Positions 58,287 to 64,000 of a stretch of DNA of 64,000 nt are shown here, piece by piece (the first letter of the stretch is position 1; every line of letters begins with the position of its first letter). The stretch covers positions 1 through 64,000 of the forward strand of contig NZ_LZLY01000079.1 of the NCBI RefSeq assembly GCF_001673535.1, read 5' to 3'. A program made the position numbers and the translations under genes. Source of the stretch: Mycobacterium sp. 1081908.1 (GTDB lineage: Bacteria > Actinomycetota > Actinomycetes > Mycobacteriales > Mycobacteriaceae). The notes under the pieces were generated by a model, which made no database searches, had not been told where the DNA came from, and worked only from the letters and a program-made list of their open reading frames with translations.

Positions 58287-59842
58287 GGACGCTGACCGAA
58301 TTCAACCGCAACCGTGTGGGTCTCATGGGCATCACGGTCCTGGTTCTCGGCGTCGTCGTTGGCCAAAGCTTCACCAGCGTCCCGATGATCTTCGCCAGTC
58401 CGAGCTACTACGGCCAGTTCACCGACACCGGCCAGCTCAACAAGGGCGACAAGGTGCGCATCACCGGCGTGAACGTCGGCAAAGTGGAGTCCTTCGACAT
58501 CGACGGCGACCACGTCCTGATCAAATTCAACATCGGCGCCAACACCATCGGCACCGAGAGCCGGCTTGCGATCAAGACCGACACCATCCTGGGTAAAAAA
58601 GTCCTCGAGATCGAGCCGCGCGGAAACCAGACGCTGCGGCCGGGCAGCGTCCTGCCGCTGAGCCAAAGCACCACCCCCTATCAGCTCTACGACGCGAACT
58701 TCGACATCACCCGGGCCGCCGCCGGCTGGGACATCGACACCGTCAAGCGCTCGCTGAACGTCCTGTCGGAGACCATCGACCAGACCTACCCACACCTGAG
58801 CGCCACGCTCGACGGTTTGACCAAGTTCTCCGACACCATCGGTAGACGCGACGAACAGATCAAGCACCTGCTCGCCCAGGCCCACCAGGTGGCCGGCGTG
58901 CTCGGTGACCGCAGCGAACAAATCAACCGATTGCTGGTCAACGCGAAGACGCTACTGGTCGCGTTCAACGAACGCGGGCGGGCCATCGACGCCCTGCTGC
59001 AAAACGTTTCCGCCTTCTCGACCCAGGTGCAGGGATTCATCAACGACAACCCGAACCTCAACCCCGTGCTGGAGCAGCTGCACGCCATCACCGACGTGCT
59101 GGTGGCGCGCAAGGATGACTTGGCCCAAACCCTCACCTATGTCAGCCAATTCGCCGCATCGCTGGGGGAATCCGTCGCATCGGGACCGTACTTCAAGATC
59201 GTCCTGTCCAACCTGCTGCCGTACTGGATCCTGCAGCCGTTCGTCGACGCCGCCTTCAAGAAGCGTGGTATCGACCCGGAGGACTTCTGGCGCAGCGCCG
59301 GGCTGCCCGAGTTCCGCTGGCCCGACCCGAACGGCACCCGGTTCCCCAACGGGGCACCGCCGCCGGCACCTCCGGTGCTGGAAGGCACGCCGGATCACCC
59401 GGGACCGGCGGTCCCACCGGGAACGGCGTGTTCGTACACCCCGCCGGCCGACGCCCTCCCGCGGCCGTGGAACCCGTTGCCGTGCACGGGCGTAAACGTC
59501 GGCCCCTTCGGCGGCAGCTTCCCGGCACCGATCGACGTGCAGGGCGCACCGCCGAACCCGAACGGCCTGCCCCCGACGCCGGGGATCGCGATCGCCGGGC
59601 GCCCGGGTGAACCGCCCCCGGACGTGCCGGGCACACCGGTGCCGCTGCCCACCCAGGCACCGCCGGGCGCGCGCACCGAGAACCTGCAACCCGCCGGTCC
59701 CCCACCGCCACCGTCGACCTTCGCGCCCGGCCTGCCGCCGGGGCCACCCCCGCCGCCCGGACCCGGGAACCAGCTGCCGGCCCCGTTCATCAACCCCGGC
59801 GGCACCGGAGGCAGCGGCATCACGGGAGGTAACCAGAATTGA
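58283..59842 (+). CDS. mceC: Mce protein C with proline-rich tail
   Basis: A 519-residue Mce protein. N-terminal helix GLMGITVLVLGVVVGQSFTS, MCE domain (YYGQFTDTGQLNKGDKVRIT, GVNVGKVESFDI, DTILGKKVLEIEPRGNQTLR) and a long helical region (RRDEQIKHLLAQAHQVAGVL). The last 170 residues are extremely rich in Pro and Gly (PPPPPSTFAPGLPPGPPPPP), a feature of MceC proteins that may span or interact with peptidoglycan. The start overlaps mceB (ATGA). Confidence 0.95.
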   Translation: MRTLTEFNRNRVGLMGITVLVLGVVVGQSFTSVPMIFASPSYYGQFTDTGQLNKGDKVRITGVNVGKVESFDIDGDHVLIKFNIGANTIGTESRLAIKTDTILGKKVLEIEPRGNQTLRPGSVLPLSQSTTPYQLYDANFDITRAAAGWDIDTVKRSLNVLSETIDQTYPHLSATLDGLTKFSDTIGRRDEQIKHLLAQAHQVAGVLGDRSEQINRLLVNAKTLLVAFNERGRAIDALLQNVSAFSTQVQGFINDNPNLNPVLEQLHAITDVLVARKDDLAQTLTYVSQFAASLGESVASGPYFKIVLSNLLPYWILQPFVDAAFKKRGIDPEDFWRSAGLPEFRWPDPNGTRFPNGAPPPAPPVLEGTPDHPGPAVPPGTACSYTPPADALPRPWNPLPCTGVNVGPFGGSFPAPIDVQGAPPNPNGLPPTPGIAIAGRPGEPPPDVPGTPVPLPTQAPPGARTENLQPAGPPPPPSTFAPGLPPGPPPPPGPGNQLPAPFINPGGTGGSGITGGNQN

Positions 59843-61407
59843 GTGCCGTCAACACATTCCGCAACCCGCGGGCCCGGAGGGTCGTCGGGGTGCTGGTGGT
59901 GGCGCTGGCTGTGCTCGCCGGGTTTCTCGGGGTGCGGCTCTACAACAAGTTGACGACCAACACCGTGGTCGCGTACTTCCCGGAGGCGAACGCGCTCTAT
60001 GCCGGGGACAAGGTCCAGATCATGGGCGTCCGCGTGGGTTCGGTCGACAAGATCGAGCCGGCCGGCGACAAGATGAAGGTCACCTTCCACTACGACAACA
60101 AATACAAGGTGCCCGCCAACGCGTCCGCCGTGATCGTGAACCCAACCCTGGTGGCGTCGCGCAACATTCAGCTGGAACCGCCCTACAAGGGTGGCCCGGT
60201 GATGGCCGACAACGCGGTCATTCCCATCGAACGCACGCAGGTCCCGACGGAGTGGGACCAACTGCGCGAGAGCGTCGCCAACGTCATCAACAAGCTGGGC
60301 CCGACGCCCGAGCAGCCGAAGGGCCCATTCGGTGACCTGATCGAGTCCGCCGCCTACGGGCTGGCCGGCAAGGGCAAGCAGATCAACACCACCCTGAACA
60401 GCCTGTCGCGGGCGCTGACCGCGCTGAACGAAGGCCGCGGGGACTTCTTCGCGGTGGTGCGCAGCCTGGCACAGTTCGTCAACGCCCTACACAAAGACGA
60501 CCAGCAGTTCGTCGCGCTGAACCAAAACCTGGCCCAGTTCACCGACAAGCTGACCGGGTCCGATCGTGAGCTGGCCACTGCGATACAGCAATTCGACGGC
60601 CTGCTTGCCACGCTGCGGCCGTTCCTGGACAAGAACCGCGGGGTGCTGGCCAGCGACGTCGGCAACCTCGCCAACCTGACCAACACGCTGGTGCAGCCTG
60701 ATCCGCTGAACGGCCTGGAGACCGCCCTGCACGTCCTGCCGACGCTGGAGACGAACCTCAGCCAGATCTATCACCCGTCGCACGGCGCGGTGATGTCCAT
60801 CCCGGCGATACCGAACTTCGCCAACCCGATGCAGTTCGTCTGCAGCATGATTCAGGCCGGCAGCCGGCTCGGCTACCAAGACTCCGCCGAACTGTGCGCG
60901 CAATACCTGGCGCCGGTCCTCGACGCGATCAAGTTCAACTACCTGCCCTTCGGGCTGAACCTGTTCAGCACCGCCGAGACGCTGCCCAAGGAAGTCGCCT
61001 ACTCCGAGCCCCGGCTGCGGCCCCCGAACGGGTACAAGGACACCACGGTGCCCGGGATCTGGGTGCCCGATACCCCGTTGTCGCACCGCAACACTCAGCC
61101 CGGCTGGGTCGTCGCCCCGGGGATGCAGGGGCAGCAGGTGGGGCCGATCACGGCGGGCCTGCTGACGCCCGACTCCCTCGCCGAGCTGATGGGCGGCCCG
61201 GACATCGCACCGCCGCAGTCGGGCCTGCAGACGCCACCGGGACCGCCGAATGCCTACGACGAAAACCCCGTGTTGCCACCGATCGGCGTGCGGGCACCGC
61301 AGGTGCCGATCCCGCCGCCGGCACCCGGGCCCGGGGTGATCCCCGGACCGGTCGCACCGACACCCGCGCCCGCCGAGGCGGCCCCGGCGGCGGGATTGGG
61401 ACCGTGA
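59839..61407 (+). CDS. mceD: Mce protein D
   Basis: A 522-residue Mce protein starting at a TTG that overlaps the mceC stop (TTGA). Membrane helix RVVGVLVVALAVLAGFLGVR, MCE domain (VVAYFPEANALYAGDKVQIM, GVRVGSVDKIEPAGDKMKVT, VPANASAVIVNPTLVASRNI), and helical needle segments (NLAQFTDKLTGSDRELATAI). The C-terminus is Pro-rich (PIPPPAPGPGVIPGPVAPTP). No better in-frame start exists at the junction; the TTG fits the coupled layout. Confidence 0.94.
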   Translation: MSAVNTFRNPRARRVVGVLVVALAVLAGFLGVRLYNKLTTNTVVAYFPEANALYAGDKVQIMGVRVGSVDKIEPAGDKMKVTFHYDNKYKVPANASAVIVNPTLVASRNIQLEPPYKGGPVMADNAVIPIERTQVPTEWDQLRESVANVINKLGPTPEQPKGPFGDLIESAAYGLAGKGKQINTTLNSLSRALTALNEGRGDFFAVVRSLAQFVNALHKDDQQFVALNQNLAQFTDKLTGSDRELATAIQQFDGLLATLRPFLDKNRGVLASDVGNLANLTNTLVQPDPLNGLETALHVLPTLETNLSQIYHPSHGAVMSIPAIPNFANPMQFVCSMIQAGSRLGYQDSAELCAQYLAPVLDAIKFNYLPFGLNLFSTAETLPKEVAYSEPRLRPPNGYKDTTVPGIWVPDTPLSHRNTQPGWVVAPGMQGQQVGPITAGLLTPDSLAELMGGPDIAPPQSGLQTPPGPPNAYDENPVLPPIGVRAPQVPIPPPAPGPGVIPGPVAPTPAPAEAAPAAGLGP

Positions 61408-62582
61408 ACACGCTGCGCACCTTCGGCATTCGCGTCCGATACCGGGCGCGGCAGGCGGTGGCCCTGCTGGTCGCCGCGGCGGCGCTGACGTCGTGCGCGA
61501 AATGGCACGGAATCGCGAATGTGCCGATGCCGGGCGGACCCGGCAGCGGACCCGGCTCCTACGTCATCTACGTGCAGATGCCCGACACGCTGGCCCTGAA
61601 CGACAACAGCCGGGTGCGGGTGGCCGACGTCTTCGTCGGCACGGTGCGCGCGATCAGCCTCAAGAATTGGATAGCGACGCTGACGCTGCGGGTGGACAAG
61701 AGCGTCAAGCTGCCCAAGAACGCGACCGCCAAGATCGGGCAGACCAGCCTGCTGGGCTCCCAGCACATAGAGCTGGCCGCACCGCCCAACCCGTCGCCGG
61801 AGCCGCTGAAACCGGGCGACACCATCCCGCTGCAAAACGCGTCCACTTACCCCACGACCGAGCAGACGCTGGCCAGCCTCGCCATGATCTTGCGCGGGGG
61901 CGGCATCCCGAACCTCGAAACGCTGCAGGACGAGGTCTACAACATCGTGCACGGACGGGCCGACCAGATCCACGCCTTCCTCGGCAAGCTGGACACGTTC
62001 ACCGCCCGGCTCAACGAGCAGACCGATGACATCACCCGAGCCATCGACTCCACCAACCGGCTGCTGGCCTACGTGGGTCCACGCTCGGACGTCATCGACC
62101 GGGTCCTCACCGAATTCCCGCCCCTGCTCAAGCATTTCGCCGACAAGCAGAACCTGTTGATCAACGCGGTCGACGCGACGGGACGGCTCGGCGGAGTTGC
62201 CGACCAATACCTGTCCGCATCCCGCGGCGACCTGCACCAGGACCTGCTGGCGCTGCAATGCCCATTGCGGGAACTCGGCCGTGCCGCACCATATCTGATC
62301 CGCGCGCTCAAGCTGATACTCGTCCGGCCGTTCGACATCGACGCCGTGCCGAAGGCGTTCCGCGGCGACTATTTCAACCTATCGCTGACGCTCGACCTGA
62401 CCATGAGCTCCGTCGACAACGCCATCCTGACCGGGACCGGATTCTCCGGGGCGCTGCGCGCGCTCGAGCAGTCGTGGGGCCGCGACCCCGAAACGATGAT
62501 CCCCGACGTCCGGTACACGCCGAACCCGAACGACGCGCCGGGCGGGCCGCTGGTGGAAAGGGCGGACAGAGGCCAATGCTGA
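61404..62582 (+). CDS. mceE: Mce protein E, lipoprotein
   Basis: A 392-residue Mce lipoprotein from a GTG start (VNTLRTFGIRVRYRARQAVA) overlapping the mceD stop. The signal ends in a lipobox LTSC with Cys31, as in LprK-type MceE proteins. MCE domain: YVIYVQMPDTLALNDNSRVR, VADVFVGTVRAISL, NATAKIGQTSLLGSQHIELA; helices follow (QIHAFLGKLDTFTARLNEQT). It caps or anchors the hexamer on the outer side. It shares seven bases with mceF. Confidence 0.95.
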   Translation: MNTLRTFGIRVRYRARQAVALLVAAAALTSCAKWHGIANVPMPGGPGSGPGSYVIYVQMPDTLALNDNSRVRVADVFVGTVRAISLKNWIATLTLRVDKSVKLPKNATAKIGQTSLLGSQHIELAAPPNPSPEPLKPGDTIPLQNASTYPTTEQTLASLAMILRGGGIPNLETLQDEVYNIVHGRADQIHAFLGKLDTFTARLNEQTDDITRAIDSTNRLLAYVGPRSDVIDRVLTEFPPLLKHFADKQNLLINAVDATGRLGGVADQYLSASRGDLHQDLLALQCPLRELGRAAPYLIRALKLILVRPFDIDAVPKAFRGDYFNLSLTLDLTMSSVDNAILTGTGFSGALRALEQSWGRDPETMIPDVRYTPNPNDAPGGPLVERADRGQC

Positions 62583-64000
62583 CCCCTTTCATCAAGCGTC
62601 AGCTGATCCTGTTCGCCATCCTGAGCTTGGTCACCGCGGTCGCGCTCGGCGGGTACTACCTTCGGATTCCCACCGCGGCGGGGCTCGGCCAATACACGCT
62701 GCACGCCGAGCTACCCGCGTCGGGCGGCCTCTACGAGACGGCCAACGTGGCTTATCGCGGCGAAACCATCGGCAGGGTCACCGATGTCGAGCCGACCCGG
62801 TCGGGCGCGCGGGTGACCATGAGCATCGCCAACCGCTTCCAGATCCCGATCGACGCGACGGCGAACGTGCACTCGGTCTCGGCGGTCGGTGAGCAGTACA
62901 TCGATCTGGTGTCGCCCGGCAACCCGGGCAAGTACTTCCAGCCGGGACAGACCATCGCCAAGGGCACCATACCCACCGATATCGGGCCGGCTCTGGACGC
63001 CGCGAACCGCGGGCTGGCCGCGCTGCCCAAGGACAAGATCGCCTCGCTGCTCGACGAAACCGCCCAAGCCGTAGGCGGATTGGGCCCCGCGCTGCAGCGG
63101 CTGGTCGACGCGACGCAGGCGATCGCCGGCGATTTCAAGACCAACATCCAAGACGTCAACGACATCATCCAAAACTCCGGGCCGATCATCGACAGCCAGG
63201 TCGACTCGGGTGACTCGATCGAGCGGTGGTCGCACAACCTGGACATCCTGGCCGCGCAAAGCGCCGAAAACGACCAGCATGTTCAAAGCATCCTGACGCA
63301 GGGCGCGCCGACCGCCGATCAGGTCAACGCGGTTTTCGGCGACGTCCGCGAATCGCTGCCGCAGACGCTGGCGAATCTCGAGATCGTGCTGGACATGCTC
63401 AAGCGCTACCACAAGGGCGTCGAGCAATTGCTGGTCTCCTACCCGCAGGGCGCCTCGGAAGGCCAGACCGTGACGACGCCCTTCCCGGGCTACGCGTCGC
63501 TCGGCACCTCGCTGACGATCAACCAGCCGCCGCCGTGCCTGACGGGGTTCCTGCCGGCGCCGCAGTGGCGGTCCCCGGCGGACACCAGCCTGGCGCCGAT
63601 GCCGTCCGGAACCTATTGCAAGATCCCGCAGGACACCCCGGCCAACGACGTCCGCGGCGCGCGCAACCTGCCGTGTGTCGATGTCCCCGGCAAACGCGCC
63701 GCGACGCCGCGGGAGTGCCGCGACCCCAAACCGTATGTCCCGGCGGGCACCAACCCGTGGTACGGCGATCCGAACCAGATCCTGACCTGTCCCGCGCCCG
63801 CGGCGCGCTGCGATCAGCCGGTCAAGCCGGGCCAGGTGATACCCGCGCCGTCCGTCAACAACGGCATGAACCCGGCGCCCTCCGACCGGGTGCCGGGGAC
63901 ACCGCCCCCCGTCAGCGATCCGTTGCAGCGCCCCGGGTCGGGGACCGTCCAGTGCAATGGGCAGCAGCCGAACCCCTGCGTGTACACCCCGGGCGGCCCT
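62576..64000 (+). CDS. mceF: Mce protein F (runs off right edge)
   Basis: 475 codons are visible without a stop, starting MLTPFIKRQLILFAILSLVT. One membrane helix, the MCE domain (YTLHAELPASGGLYETANVA, YRGETIGRVTDVEPTRSGAR, IDATANVHSVSAVGEQYIDL) and helices (LQRLVDATQAIAGDFKTNIQ) are present, then a Pro/Cys-rich C-terminal region (PPPCLTGFLPAPQWRSPADT). The ATG overlaps the mceE end by seven bases. Whether mce-associated genes (mas) follow lies outside the window. Confidence 0.95.
   Translation, partial: MLTPFIKRQLILFAILSLVTAVALGGYYLRIPTAAGLGQYTLHAELPASGGLYETANVAYRGETIGRVTDVEPTRSGARVTMSIANRFQIPIDATANVHSVSAVGEQYIDLVSPGNPGKYFQPGQTIAKGTIPTDIGPALDAANRGLAALPKDKIASLLDETAQAVGGLGPALQRLVDATQAIAGDFKTNIQDVNDIIQNSGPIIDSQVDSGDSIERWSHNLDILAAQSAENDQHVQSILTQGAPTADQVNAVFGDVRESLPQTLANLEIVLDMLKRYHKGVEQLLVSYPQGASEGQTVTTPFPGYASLGTSLTINQPPPCLTGFLPAPQWRSPADTSLAPMPSGTYCKIPQDTPANDVRGARNLPCVDVPGKRAATPRECRDPKPYVPAGTNPWYGDPNQILTCPAPAARCDQPVKPGQVIPAPSVNNGMNPAPSDRVPGTPPPVSDPLQRPGSGTVQCNGQQPNPCVYTPGGP

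Noticed and set aside
54251..64000. Assignment of the operon as mce1 or mce4
   Set aside because: No fadD5-type gene lies before it as in mce1, and the regulator and operators differ from KstR control of mce4; I leave the number open.
1..64000. tRNA, rRNA, CRISPR array, integrase or phage genes
   Set aside because: None could be recognised on either strand by reading; a dedicated search could still find a small RNA.

Overview
The window reads as chromosomal DNA of a slow-growing non-tuberculous Mycobacterium. The base composition is GC-rich. Lineage markers are a PE_PGRS gene at the left edge, an MmpS/MmpL pair, an MPT63-type secreted protein, a CBM2 protein like M. tuberculosis Rv1987, a close FabG3 (Rv2002) orthologue, a TIGR00027-type methyltransferase and an mce operon at the right edge. 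A real PE_PGRS gene argues against the M. avium complex proper. I saw no tRNA, rRNA, CRISPR array, intact insertion sequence or prophage.

Layout. 1-9.4 kb: PE_PGRS (cut by the edge), an epoxide-hydrolase-like protein, two FAD-dependent oxidoreductases, the wreck of a large LuxR-family ATPase regulator whose surviving pieces point in opposite directions, a membrane diguanylate cyclase, a coupled DUF899/SRPBCC pair and an alpha/beta hydrolase. 9.5-18.1 kb: a SnoaL-like protein, a secreted protein built of four Cys/Trp repeats, a PEP-mutase/isocitrate-lyase-family enzyme, a DUF167 protein, cspA, a secreted FKBP, a DCC protein, then a coupled ATP-grasp ligase / beta-lactamase-fold hydrolase pair facing a major-facilitator exporter. 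18.2-21.3 kb: CBM2 protein and a c-di-GMP pair (GAF-EAL phosphodiesterase, membrane GGDEF cyclase). 21.4-28.7 kb: small enzymes, secreted and lipid-anchored proteins, a MarR/SRPBCC divergent pair around a perfect 23-bp palindrome, a WD40 protein and a degenerate 0.6-kb stretch.

28.7-31.9 kb: a TetR regulator facing a four-gene operon (methyltransferase, small ferredoxin-like-fold protein, nitrile hydratase beta and alpha) with two matching operator palindromes between them. 31.9-35.6 kb: nitroreductase, then a divergent DNA-alkylation-repair locus (Fe(II)/2OG oxygenase and Ogt on one side; sigma factor, second Ogt and Ada-zinc-like protein on the other), every junction overlapping by four bases. 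35.7-43.5 kb: aldehyde dehydrogenase, lipase/esterase, TetR, mmpS-mmpL, fabG3, DUF732 protein. 43.7-52.9 kb: lipid or steroid-type catabolic enzymes (acyl-CoA dehydrogenase plus hotdog protein, zinc-type oxidoreductase, SnoaL, two epimerase-type SDRs, aldo/keto reductase), an acyltransferase-3 membrane protein and an orphan. 53.0-64.0 kb: a TetR regulator with near-identical palindromes before itself and before a complete yrbEAB-mceABCDEF operon, mceF running off the window.

The strongest candidates for unexplored biology are the alkylation-repair locus with its own sigma factor, the TetR-controlled nitrile hydratase operon that lacks a recognisable maturation protein, the ATP-grasp/serine-hydrolase/exporter locus, the Cys-Trp repeat protein, and a pair of similar long hairpins that sit between convergent genes (10475-10535 and 35622-35684). 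All assignments rest on reading the sequence and on remembered family motifs; no database search was run.
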